Source: an uncultured Lachnospiraceae bacterium
GTDB taxonomy: Bacteria; Bacillota; Clostridia; Lachnospirales; Lachnospiraceae
DNA: 64,000 nucleotides
Reading direction: 5' to 3'
Assembly (NCBI GenBank): GCA_934401915.1
Contig: CAKRSV010000011.1
Span: forward strand, 1-64,000
The position numbers were made by a program, and so were the translations under genes. Under the pieces are notes generated by a model. The model saw only the letters and a list, made by a program, of their open reading frames with translations, made no database searches and was not told the DNA's origin. The stretch's first letter is position 1; the number at the start of each line of letters is the position of its first letter. Shown one piece after another: positions 34,317 through 42,683 of this stretch.

Positions 34317-35873
34317 CTATACCATTCTCGTTGTCCACTTCGTGCAGTCCCAGACGTCTGTAGCAAGTCCCTCATAAAACTCAGGCTCATGGCATACCAT
34401 CAGAATACTTCCCTTGTATTCCAAAAGCGCCCGCTTCAGCTCCTCCTTGGCGTCCACATCCAGATGGTTGGTCGGCTCATCCAGCACCAGCAGATTGCTC
34501 GGCTTGTTGATCAGCTTACACAGCCTGACCTTTGCCTGCTCGCCGCCGCTGAGCACCTTGACCTTGCTCTCGATATGTTTGGTCGTCAGACCGCATTTGG
34601 CAAGCGCTGACCGCACCTCATACTGCGTAAATCCCGGAAATTCTTTCCAGATCTCCTCGATACAGGTCGTGTTCACATCCTGGCTCATCTCCTGCTCAAA
34701 ATAGCCGATCTCCAGATAATCGCCCTGCTCCACCTCCCCGGACAGCGGCGGGATCAGACCGAGGATGCTTTTCAGCAGCGTCGTCTTACCGATTCCGTTC
34801 GCACCGGTCAGGACGATCTTTTCCCCTCTCTCCATCTCCAGATTCAGCACCCCGGACAGCGGCTCATCGTAGCCGATCACAAGCTCCTTTGTCCGGAAAA
34901 GATACCTTCCCGGCGTGCGCGCCTCCTTGAAACAAAACTCCGGCTTCGGCTTCTCAGCCGCCAGCTCGATCACATCCATCTTATCCAGCTTCTTCTGCCG
35001 GGACATCGCCATATTCCTGGTCGCCACACGTGCCTTGTTCCGCGCTACAAAATCCTTCAGCTCGGCGATCTCCTTCTGTTGCTTATTATAAGCCGCTTCC
35101 TGCTGCGATTTTTTCATCTCGTAGACCTCGCGGAACTTGTCATAATCCCCGACATAACGGTTCAGCTCCTGATTGTCCATATGATAAATGATATTGATCA
35201 CGCTGTTCAGAAAAGGAATGTCATGCGAGATCAGAATAAAGGCGTTTTCATACTCGTTCAGATACCTTTTCAGCCATTCAATATGTTCCGCATCCAAGTA
35301 GTTAGTCGGCTCATCCAGAAGCAGAATGTCCGGCTTTTCCAGCAAAAGTTTTCCAAGCAGCACCTTCGTCCTCTGTCCGCCGCTCAGATCCGTCACGTCC
35401 CTGTCCAGTCCCAGATCCAGCAGTCCAAGAGCCCTCGCAACCTCCTCGACCTTGGCGTCGATCATGTAGAAGTCATGCAGCGTGAGCATATCCTGGATCG
35501 TCCCCAGTTCCTCCATGTACGCCTCCAGCTCCTGCTCGTCGGCTTCTCCCATGCGGTCGCAGATTTCATTCATCCGTGTCTCCATTTCAAACAGAAAATC
35601 AAACGCGCTGGCGAGAACCTCCCGGATACTCATTCCTTTTTGCAGTACCGTGTGCTGATCCAGATAGCCTACGCGCACATTCTTCGCCCACTCGATCTTC
35701 CCCTCATCCGGCTGCAATCTGCCGGTAATGATATTCATAAAAGTAGACTTGCCTTCTCCGTTCGCGCCGATCAGCCCGATATGTTCTCCTTTCAGCAGCC
35801 GAAAAGACACGTTATGAAAAATCGCTCTGTCCCCAAATCCATGCGACAGCTCTTCCACATTCAAAATACTCAT
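34317..35873 (-). CDS. ABC-F family ATP-binding protein
   Basis: 518 residues with two ABC domains and no membrane segments. Domain 1: GANGEGKSTFMNI, LSGGQRTKVLLGKLL and ILLLDEPTNYLD. Domain 2: GANGIGKTTLLKSI, LSGGEQAKVRLCKLI and LLVLDEPTNHLD. The charged P-site tRNA-interacting linker lies between them (AYNKQQKEIAELKDFVARNKAR). ABC-F proteins act on ribosomes as translation factors or antibiotic-protection proteins; this one resembles the YbiT-type housekeeping group more than known resistance types, but that call is weak. GAGGAAAAC precedes the ATG. Confidence 0.92.
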   Translation of the reverse strand: MSILNVEELSHGFGDRAIFHNVSFRLLKGEHIGLIGANGEGKSTFMNIITGRLQPDEGKIEWAKNVRVGYLDQHTVLQKGMSIREVLASAFDFLFEMETRMNEICDRMGEADEQELEAYMEELGTIQDMLTLHDFYMIDAKVEEVARALGLLDLGLDRDVTDLSGGQRTKVLLGKLLLEKPDILLLDEPTNYLDAEHIEWLKRYLNEYENAFILISHDIPFLNSVINIIYHMDNQELNRYVGDYDKFREVYEMKKSQQEAAYNKQQKEIAELKDFVARNKARVATRNMAMSRQKKLDKMDVIELAAEKPKPEFCFKEARTPGRYLFRTKELVIGYDEPLSGVLNLEMERGEKIVLTGANGIGKTTLLKSILGLIPPLSGEVEQGDYLEIGYFEQEMSQDVNTTCIEEIWKEFPGFTQYEVRSALAKCGLTTKHIESKVKVLSGGEQAKVRLCKLINKPSNLLVLDEPTNHLDVDAKEELKRALLEYKGSILMVCHEPEFYEGLATDVWDCTKWTTRMV

Positions 35874-36178
35874 CTGTTTTCCTCATTTCTATTCTTGTTC
35901 CGCTTTTCCTGTCTATCAGGACGCCTGTTACCAGTATGCGAAAACATCCCGGGAAAGTCAACTTTCTTTTCTGTTGTTCATACGGCGTCGGTATTTCAAA
36001 TTGTTGTGATCTATTTGATCATTCGACAAAATACGGTAAAGTTCAACTGGATTTGTCGCACTAAAATTGTAATATATATTGGTCCTGGACCGAATACAAT
36101 CCGCCATTTGGCACCGCAAAAAGTGCCCAAAAGATCGTATCAGCCTCTGAACCTCGGTTATATGGGATTTGTTCGAAC
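35874..36178. other. Divergent intergenic region between ABC-F and XRE genes
   Basis: About 300 bp upstream of both divergent genes. No supported gene is present; the short open frames are low quality. A perfect 10-bp palindrome TGTTCGAACA (36170-36179) abuts the XRE start codon and could be an autoregulatory site. AT content rises here, marking the left side of the accessory region. Confidence 0.4.
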
Positions 36179-36550
36179 ATGGAATTTGGAATTTTTCTGA
36201 CAAAATTGAGAAAAGAACGAGGGATCCTGCAGAAGGATCTCGCCAACTACCTGAATGTGTCCGTATCTACAATATCGAATTATGAGAAAGACGTTCATCT
36301 GCCGGATCTGGATACTCTTGTGCGAATCGCGGACTATTTCGACGTATCAACAGACTATCTGTTGCAGAGAACGGACTGCTATCTGAAAATGGATACGCTC
36401 AACCGCCCTATCGCGCCGGAACATGAATACACGCTTGGGGATCTGGTCAACTTTGCATCCGACATGAACGAGCAGAGCGCGGAGCTGCTCCTCAGTTACT
36501 GTCACCTGCTGGTACGCCATGACACGCAGCAGAATTGCAAGGAGAAATAA
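36179..36550 (+). CDS. XRE-family transcriptional regulator
   Basis: 123 residues. The N-terminal ~65 residues are a Cro/C1-type helix-turn-helix (LRKERGILQKDLANYLNVSVSTISNYEKDVHLPDLDTLVRIADYFDVSTDYLL). The C-terminal half (TLGDLVNFASDMNEQSAELLLSYCHLL) is helical and may dimerise or bind a partner. It is a lone plus-strand gene at the start of the accessory region. Possible autoregulation through the palindrome at its start codon is inference. Confidence 0.88.
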   Translation: MEFGIFLTKLRKERGILQKDLANYLNVSVSTISNYEKDVHLPDLDTLVRIADYFDVSTDYLLQRTDCYLKMDTLNRPIAPEHEYTLGDLVNFASDMNEQSAELLLSYCHLLVRHDTQQNCKEK

Positions 36551-36606
36551 GGGGATGTGAGACAAAATGAGGCGTTTAAACCGCCCCGCCGTTAGATTCG
36601 CACTTT

Positions 36607-36700
36607 TAACTGTCTCACTTAGGGCTGAGATACACCCACTCATAACTGTCTCAGTTGAAGGTCGAGATATACCTGCTGTTAAGTCTCAAAGGACTTATGC
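36607..36700. repeat. Degenerate tandem repeats, about 36-bp period
   Basis: TAACTGTCTCA begins at 36607 and again at 36643, and TAAGTCTCA at 36680, giving a 36-37 bp period. The second half of each unit contains CTGAGATACACC or TCGAGATATACC. The units lack unique spacers, so this is not a CRISPR array. Confidence 0.55.
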
Positions 36701-36795
36701 TATGTATAGGATATGAAATAATTGTTTAATCAGCAACTATTATTTTACCTCTTTAATTTTATGTAGGCAATTAAATTTCTATGAAATAAAGATAT

Positions 36796-36839
36796 AAAAT
36801 CCCCATACATCTGCTTGACGGCATTTGTATGGGGATTTT
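36796..36839. terminator. Bidirectional terminator after blaR1-like gene
   Basis: AAAATCCCCATACA and TGTATGGGGATTTT form a perfect 14-bp stem with A/T runs on both sides, so it can act on either strand. It lies about 90 bp past the blaR1-like stop codon and 245 bp past the XRE stop codon. Confidence 0.85.
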
Positions 36840-36930
36840 GTAATATCAAACCGCACCTTTCGCTCTCTTCTTTGCCTGTCCATGATGTCAACGAACCAAA
36901 GAGGCGGCAAGATATTCTAATATGATAATA

Positions 36931-38319
36931 CTACTTCATAAAGGTTCCTTCTACATGAATTTCTTCATCATTAGGATTGGTGACAAAAAAGAAATATCTT
37001 GAATTTTTTTCAATTTCAAACGTATGCGCCATAGTGCCCTTGCCTACCACATATATCGAATAATCGAAATTATCATTAACGCCTGTCCAATATTCTAAAT
37101 CCTCTGGTGTTCCTTGTAAAGCTATGGTAACCTGCGATCCCTCCTGCATCCGAAAGCCGGTAGTCATATACGTTCTTTGCGCTGGTATATCCCATTCCAA
37201 AAAAGTTGTCCCTCGTGCTACCCCAAAGTTCTCCAGGTCAACCATCACCACGGTATCTGGATCTATTCCATTTTCTAAAATAAATTCTTCTAATTGTTTC
37301 TGCTCTGTCGTATCCTGTGTAAACTCACTAGTTTCCATTACCACATCTTGATAAGAACCCGTCAAAGCATCACCTGCTGCTATTGCCGTCATACTGCTTC
37401 CTAAGATAAAACACGCAGATAACGCAACCACAACACTCTTTTTCATCTTCTTACCTTCCAGCTCCATCCTCATACACAACACTCTCCTCTCATAGTTCTT
37501 TGCAGTGTTAACTAATGCAAACAGATGCGGTCTATCCTTCTGCTTTCCTGTCTGCATCATGTCAAATATGGTCTGGAAATACTGTTTTTCATGGGCCTTC
37601 ACTTCATCCATCCCGCATACTAATCGGTCACAGGATTCCTCACAGATCAACATTGCCCATTCAAGTACAAAATATGCGCCCGGATTAAAGCCATGAATAA
37701 ATTTCACCGCCATGCACCATGATTTGAGCCACATATCCTTCTCTTTGTAATGCCCAAGTTCATGGCTAAGCACCAGTCTTGCCTCATCTTCGGTATACAC
37801 GATAAACGGCAGCATCACCGTCGGGCCACCACAGCTTGTATAGCATGGAATCTCGATCAGGTCATTGCGGCACAACTGGATCTTTCCGGCTATCCCCATC
37901 TGTTCACAGATCGCGTCGAAAAGAGCCTGTATCCGCATATCCTCCTCCGGAATATTGCCCATGCAGACCTCCCGCCATTTTAAATAGCGATATAGATGAA
38001 ATATCATCAGCAGTATCATCGCAACAATCCAAATGCAACCAAACACATACAGCATCATTTTTATTTTAGGAGTTGCATAGAAGAACACTACCCTTTTAGC
38101 TTCTCCAGACATGTGCGCAGTTGCTCTATAGTCTATACACTTCCACAGATATATGACTGGCACACTATACGCTATAAGTATGACTCTGAGACAAAATCTT
38201 TTCCACAGGACGCGCCCTTCGAACCATCTGTTCCAAAAGTACAGTCCCACACAGAGAAAGATCGTTCCCGTCATGTCCGTCAACAGCAAGGCTATGGACA
38301 GATTAGTTATCCATTCCAT
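36931..38319 (-). CDS. BlaR1/MecR1-like M56 peptidase with non-PBP sensor
   Basis: 462 residues. Membrane helices at about 5-27, 42-62 and 87-110 are followed by the M56 zinc peptidase motif LVLSHELGHYKEKD, a HGFNP-type segment and EESCD with the third zinc ligand. A fourth helix at about 299-317 (SVVVALSACFILGSSMTAIAAG) leads to an outer domain of ~145 residues rich in beta strands (TTGFRMQEGSQVTIALQG, AHTFEIEKNSRYFFFVTN). The domain lacks the penicillin-binding SxxK/KTG motifs and is shorter than BlaR1 sensors. It overlaps the blaI-like gene by 17 bp. It probably senses an envelope signal other than beta-lactam acylation and cleaves the BlaI-like repressor. Confidence 0.85.
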   Translation of the reverse strand: MEWITNLSIALLLTDMTGTIFLCVGLYFWNRWFEGRVLWKRFCLRVILIAYSVPVIYLWKCIDYRATAHMSGEAKRVVFFYATPKIKMMLYVFGCIWIVAMILLMIFHLYRYLKWREVCMGNIPEEDMRIQALFDAICEQMGIAGKIQLCRNDLIEIPCYTSCGGPTVMLPFIVYTEDEARLVLSHELGHYKEKDMWLKSWCMAVKFIHGFNPGAYFVLEWAMLICEESCDRLVCGMDEVKAHEKQYFQTIFDMMQTGKQKDRPHLFALVNTAKNYERRVLCMRMELEGKKMKKSVVVALSACFILGSSMTAIAAGDALTGSYQDVVMETSEFTQDTTEQKQLEEFILENGIDPDTVVMVDLENFGVARGTTFLEWDIPAQRTYMTTGFRMQEGSQVTIALQGTPEDLEYWTGVNDNFDYSIYVVGKGTMAHTFEIEKNSRYFFFVTNPNDEEIHVEGTFMK

Positions 38320-38683
38320 CGATCAGCTTTTGTATCCTTTCCACCTCGTCCTCGCGCAGCGGTCTTTCTTCTGCCAAAGCGCACAGGAATTCATCTGCAT
38401 TGCTATGATTCCAGAAATTAACATAGTCGTTCGTCAACTGTCCCTTGTATGTGTCCAGCGGAACCAGAATCTGATAGAAAAATACACGTCCCTGACGATA
38501 ATGTCTCAGATATCCCTTTTTCACAAGGCGGGCGAGGAAGGTAGAAACCGTCTGCGGTTTCCAGTTCTTCTTATACTTTTCATTAACACGAGACATTACC
38601 TCCATGAGGCTCAGTTCTTCTTCAGCGTCCCACACGGTCTTCATAACCAATTCTTCACAATCTGTTAATTTTTCCAGTTTCAT
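38303..38683 (-). CDS. BlaI/MecI/CopY-family repressor
   Basis: 126 residues from MKLEKLTDCEELVMKTVW, with GGAGG 9 bases upstream. It has the winged helix of the family (ELSLMEVMSRVNEKYKKNWKPQTVSTFLARLVKKGYLRHYRQGRVFFYQ) and a short C-terminal dimerisation region, where BlaR1 proteases cut. It is followed, with a 17-bp overlap, by the BlaR1-like gene. A palindrome at 38713-38732 upstream is its probable operator. No beta-lactamase gene is nearby, so the regulated target is unclear. Confidence 0.9.
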   Translation of the reverse strand: MKLEKLTDCEELVMKTVWDAEEELSLMEVMSRVNEKYKKNWKPQTVSTFLARLVKKGYLRHYRQGRVFFYQILVPLDTYKGQLTNDYVNFWNHSNADEFLCALAEERPLREDEVERIQKLIDGMDN

Positions 38684-38712
38684 AACAATAAACCTCCAGT
38701 TATTTCCAAGTT

Positions 38713-38732
38713 TACCATTTATCATAATGGTA
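38713..38732. promoter_or_regulatory. Palindromic operator ahead of blaI-like gene
   Basis: TACCATT-TATCAT-AATGGTA is a perfect 7-bp inverted repeat with a 6-bp centre, 29 bp upstream of the start codon. Its position and symmetry fit an autoregulatory BlaI-family operator, although the sequence differs from the TACA-TGTA type of classical bla operators. Confidence 0.65.
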
Positions 38733-38852
38733 TCTAATAATATGCTCTACTTCAATACTATTTGATTATTCGTGGAATATCAAGTAAAAAAAGTTGTAAA
38801 TTTTAGGTTTAATGAACTTACCGCGTAGTTTTCATCTAAGCCTTTTTGACGT

Positions 38853-39749
38853 TTACTCCTTCATCCGAAGCATAATATTATCATAATATTCTTTGTTTAT
38901 TTCGAAACCGATATAATCTCTTTTCAAGTTTTTAGCTGCCACCAATGTTGTTCCACATCCACAGAACGGATCCAGCACCGTCTGCCCCTCTTTTGTGACC
39001 ATGGCAATCAAAATTTCCATAAGTCCTACTGCTTTCTGAGTCGGGTGCAATCCCCTGTCAGATTTTTCTGTCTGTACTTTTAGAATATTCGAACATACCT
39101 CTAATCCACTATTTAAAGAGACCATTTTCTTTAATACCTCTTCATTAAATGCTCCCACATCATATTTTATAATATTGTCCGTCAGCGTACTTCCCTGCGG
39201 GTAGGGCTTCATAAACCATAAAATAGGCTCAAACAGCGGTCTGAGATTTCCAATCTTCCACCCTTCCCACTCCCTGCTTTTCTCAAGATCTCCGCGTCTG
39301 TCAAACACGCAGCTAACCCTCTGTGCTCTGTAAGCCGCCGCATCCTTTTCCCACGAGATCATGTCCTTAAAAATAAATCCTGCATCCTCCAGTGCACAGA
39401 TACAGCGATGCGCCATTCTTCTTCCGGCAAAAACGAAACAGCTCGCCCCCGGCTTTAATACTCTGAGCCATTCACCCGCCCATGAGGAGCACCATTGATA
39501 ATATTCCATAGGAATATTTTTATCAGACTGTGCCCATCCATTAAGAGGCTTTCCCCGCGTCTTAAAAACGCTTCCACATTTCTCCTGTGCCGGACTTTTT
39601 CCTAATAAAGCACTGTTCGTATTATTATGCAGCACATCCCATTCATCATAATTGATGCCATATGGAATGTCTGACAAAATCAAATGAACAGATTCAGTCT
39701 CGACTGTCTTAATTAGCTGACCAGAATCACCTAATTCTATTCTTCCCAT
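38853..39749 (-). CDS. DNA adenine methyltransferase, M.HindIII-like
   Basis: 298 residues. Motif IV is at the N-terminus (LSDIPYGI) and motif I at the C-terminus (LDPFCGCGTTLVAAK), the order of beta-class amino-methyltransferases. The segments GINYDEWDVLHNNTNSAL, GKPLNGWAQSDKNIPMEYY and GLHPTQKAVGLMEILI match my memory of the M.HindIII/M.EcoVIII group, which methylates the first A in AAGCTT. All visible motifs look intact. Its start overlaps the end of the broken nuclease gene by 23 bp. It may now act as an orphan methyltransferase; target specificity is inferred. Confidence 0.88.
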   Translation of the reverse strand: MGRIELGDSGQLIKTVETESVHLILSDIPYGINYDEWDVLHNNTNSALLGKSPAQEKCGSVFKTRGKPLNGWAQSDKNIPMEYYQWCSSWAGEWLRVLKPGASCFVFAGRRMAHRCICALEDAGFIFKDMISWEKDAAAYRAQRVSCVFDRRGDLEKSREWEGWKIGNLRPLFEPILWFMKPYPQGSTLTDNIIKYDVGAFNEEVLKKMVSLNSGLEVCSNILKVQTEKSDRGLHPTQKAVGLMEILIAMVTKEGQTVLDPFCGCGTTLVAAKNLKRDYIGFEINKEYYDNIMLRMKE

Positions 39750-40428
39750 AAATACCTACCTTCTTCGCAATATACACATCCATTTTAGGTAAAAAACAAC
39801 ATTTTGCATTTGCAAAGCTTAACATCTTATCTCTTGCTATCATTTGTGATGCGTTCCACAAAGACTCCAACGAAAGCGTCTCTGTTTCCTTTATTCCTCT
39901 GTCCAACAAAACAGACATATGCTCCCAGGAAAGCAGACAGACATTATTTTCAAGGGCCTTTGAATAGATTTGACTGGTTTCCTGCGGATATTGAAAATAT
40001 GGTGCCACCAAAACCGCATATTCATTTTCTGATCCACGCCAGTCACTCAAATTGCTAACTTTGAAGTCCTTCTAATTTCTCGCCGCGCGGCTTAATCGAA
40101 AGCATTTTGCATCTGCCACCAGACTATATCGATAACCCGAAATACTTTCTGCCAGAATATCCGCGCTGTCCGCTCTTTTGTCTAACGCTCTCGCCGCAAG
40201 TCCCAGCATCCGGAAACATCTGGCAAGCACAATATCGGAAGCTTTCGAATATAATTTTTCCTCCGTAGAATCGTGTTCAATGTTTTCCGGTATCGTTCCT
40301 ATTTCCCTTACAACAGACTTAAAATCTTCGTCAGGCATCCCATCAATATAATCTCTCGTCTCTTCCGTTGCCTTTTTAAATTCTTCTGTTGAAAACACTT
40401 TAATTTTGTTAAGTAACTCTCTATACAT
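39727..40428 (-). pseudogene. HindIII-family restriction endonuclease, amber-interrupted and truncated
   Basis: Residues 1-118 (from MYRELLNKIKVFSTEEF) contain the PD-(D/E)xK-like site: an Asp in DSADILAES and LVADAKCFRLSR with the DxK pair, matching HindIII (which I recall as VADAKSFRLSRTAKNQKDFKV). After RLSRAARN the frame has TAG at 40072-40074, then continues in the same frame with KDFKVSNLSDWRGSENEYAVLVAPYFQYP and SWEHMSVLLDRG. A CAG-to-TAG change would explain it, since the family has Gln there. The end is also short: about 234 codons against about 300. The gene is probably inactive. Confidence 0.85.
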
Positions 40429-40454
40429 ATGACCTATACCCTTCCTTTTAATCT

Positions 40455-40483
40455 AGTATAGAACATATGTTCTTATTTATCAA
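40455..40483 (-). promoter_or_regulatory. LexA-type box inside the restriction-modification promoter
   Basis: On the minus strand TTGATA (40478-40483) and TATACT (40455-40460) are separated by 17 bp. The spacer holds the perfect palindrome GAACATATGTTC (40461-40472), the core of the Bacillus/Clostridia LexA (DinR) SOS box. The start codon of the nuclease gene is 27 bp beyond the -10. LexA bound there would block the promoter and release it after DNA damage. Confidence 0.75.
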
Positions 40484-40729
40484 GAAATTTCTTTATGGCA
40501 TCTTCTTTTTCTCTACAATTATCTACCTGATGCGCTTACATTTTAACATATATTATTATCATCGACCACCTCTTTCCAACAAGCATCCCGCCCCTCGTTT
40601 CCCATTTGTTGACTACAATAAAAAGAAAAGATGTTCCCCTTCCGGGTTTTCTGTGCTATCATATGAATACTTGCCTTTCCGTGCGGAAATCGGGAGGTAA
40701 AATTAGAGAAACAGAATCGAGAAACACAT

Positions 40730-42145
40730 ATGAGACAGACAGAACAGAAACTTACAATACGGCAGAAATTTTTCGGCGACAAAGCCTTCTATAAAATGAT
40801 CCTGGCGATCGCCATTCCTATTATGATCCAGAACGGGATCACCAACTTTGTCAGCCTGCTTGACAACATCATGATCGGGCGTATCGGAACGGAGCAGATG
40901 TCCGGCGTGGCTATCGTGAATCAGCTTTTATTCGTTTACAACCTGTGTCTTTTTGGCGGCGTATCAGGCGCCGGTATCTTTACGGCACAGTATTTCGGAC
41001 AGAAGAACCACGAAGGCGTGCGGCAGACCGTGCGCTACAAAATCTGGATGGTAACGATCGTCACCATTCTTACCGTGCTTCTTTTCCTTATGAAAGGCGA
41101 AGATCTCATCATGCTGTACCTCAAGGGCGAGGGCAGCGCCGAAAGCATTGCCGCTACTCTTTTATATGGAAAACAGTACCTTCAGATCATGCTGCTTGGC
41201 CTGCCGCCGTTTATGATAGTGCAGGTTTATTCCAGCACGCTCCGCGAATGTGGACACACGATCGTTCCCATGAAAGCGGGCATTGCCGCCGTGTGCGTCA
41301 ATCTGGTATTTAACTACCTTCTGATCTATGGCAAATTTGGCTTTCCGGTCCTCGGCGTTCAGGGTGCTGCGATCGCTACGATCCTTTCCCGTTACGTGGA
41401 GGTGGCGATCATCCTGATCTACACGCACAGACATTCCGCCGAGCATCCTTTTGCAAAAGGACTGTACCGCACGCTAAAAGTGCCGGGCGCTCTTTTGACC
41501 AAGATCCTTATTAAGGGAACGCCGCTTCTGGTGAACGAAACCCTGTGGGCCGCCGGCATGGCGATCCTTGCACAGTGCTACTCCGTGCGCGGATTGAATG
41601 TCGTGGCTGCACAGAATATCTCGAACACCATTAACAACGTGTTTAACATCGTCTTTATCGCGCTGGGCGACTCCGTGGCGATCGTTGTCGGTCAGCTTCT
41701 CGGCGCCGGCAAGATGGACGAGGCGAAGGACACCGACCGGAAGATGATCACCTTCTCCGTACTGTGCTGTACCGGCGTCGCTATTGCCATGTTCCTGACT
41801 GCGCCGCTGTTCCCTATGCTCTACAACACCACGGATGACGCCCGGCTTCTTGCCCGGTACTTCATCATGGTTGGCGCGTGCTTTATGCCGCAGAATGCCT
41901 TTTTGCACGCCGCATACTTTACCCTGCGTTCCGGCGGCAAGACGATCATCACCTTCCTGTTTGACAGCGCCTTTATCTGTCTGGTGAGCGTCCCGATCGC
42001 TTACTGTCTGAGCCACTATACGGCGCTCCCGGTAGTTGCCATCTTTATCTGTGTACAGCTTGCCGATCTGATCAAGTGCGTGATCGGATTTATTCTGGTG
42101 AAAAAGGGCGTCTGGATGCAAAACATTGTAAGCAATGAAGCGTGA
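40730..42145 (+). CDS. MATE family efflux transporter
   Basis: 471 residues with 12 hydrophobic segments in two homologous halves, typical of MATE exporters. Recognisable segments are IPIMIQNGITNFVSLLDNIMIGRIG (helix 1), VVNQLLFVYN-like YNLCLFGGVSGAGIFTAQYFG (helix 2) and VQVYSSTLRECGHTIVPMKAGI. MATE proteins export cationic drugs or metabolites using Na+ or H+ gradients; the substrate cannot be read. The ribosome-binding site is weak (GAGAAA), and a GGGAGG lies about 36 bp upstream. It is divergent from the restriction-modification operon. Confidence 0.92.
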   Translation: MRQTEQKLTIRQKFFGDKAFYKMILAIAIPIMIQNGITNFVSLLDNIMIGRIGTEQMSGVAIVNQLLFVYNLCLFGGVSGAGIFTAQYFGQKNHEGVRQTVRYKIWMVTIVTILTVLLFLMKGEDLIMLYLKGEGSAESIAATLLYGKQYLQIMLLGLPPFMIVQVYSSTLRECGHTIVPMKAGIAAVCVNLVFNYLLIYGKFGFPVLGVQGAAIATILSRYVEVAIILIYTHRHSAEHPFAKGLYRTLKVPGALLTKILIKGTPLLVNETLWAAGMAILAQCYSVRGLNVVAAQNISNTINNVFNIVFIALGDSVAIVVGQLLGAGKMDEAKDTDRKMITFSVLCCTGVAIAMFLTAPLFPMLYNTTDDARLLARYFIMVGACFMPQNAFLHAAYFTLRSGGKTIITFLFDSAFICLVSVPIAYCLSHYTALPVVAIFICVQLADLIKCVIGFILVKKGVWMQNIVSNEA

Positions 42146-42367
42146 TAAGCGTAGATCAGATAACCGGAGAATGTCGTTTTTCGCATTGGATTTCGAATTG
42201 ATGAAGAAAATAATGCGGGAAGAAATTATTGAAAAATCAAGACTAAAATGATGGATTTTGAATGAATTGCCGAAAGGAATTTTCGATAAATCAGAAAATT
42301 GTATGACAAGGATATATTTTTATAAAATAGAAATACTGTTAAAATTATGATTTTTATATCCTAATAG

Positions 42368-42592
42368 TTGCTTTATCTGCTTGTAAGCGAAAAGCTACCT
42401 GCAAAAGAAATGGTCAGACGAGCAGTTTACAGCAAAATAGGAAAGTTACGTAAAAGTGATATTGCAGAACTATGTCCTTCCATAGGGATCAAATCCGTAG
42501 AGCTGGCTTTGAAACAATTAGTAGAAGAAGGCGTCCTTTTAAAGAAGGGCGCCGGAAGAGCTACCTTCTATGTTCGCAGCGATTCAGAGTGA
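42368..42592 (+). pseudogene. Winged-helix C-terminal fragment (Fic-protein type)
   Basis: 74 codons encoding KIGKLRKSDIAELCPSIG and VELALKQLVEEGVLLKKGAGRATFYVR, a winged helix like that at the C-terminus of many Fic/DOC proteins. No Fic catalytic motif is found upstream and the first residues lack a ribosome-binding site, so it is most likely the 3' remnant of a larger gene. The 220 bp before it hold no recognisable gene. Confidence 0.5.
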
Positions 42593-42683
42593 AAATCATT
42601 GTAAAGAGGCGGACTTCGAAAAAGAAACCTGCAATAGGATACCATCATGTAAACTATAAATCAAAGATTGTGAAGGAAAAAAT

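Noticed and set aside
35958..36246. Short minus-strand frames upstream of the XRE gene
   Set aside because: They overlap the XRE gene or its promoter region and show no motif or ribosome-binding site.
36607..36700. Possible small CRISPR array because of the 36-bp period
   Set aside because: Units are contiguous and degenerate with no distinct spacers, and no cas genes are in the window.
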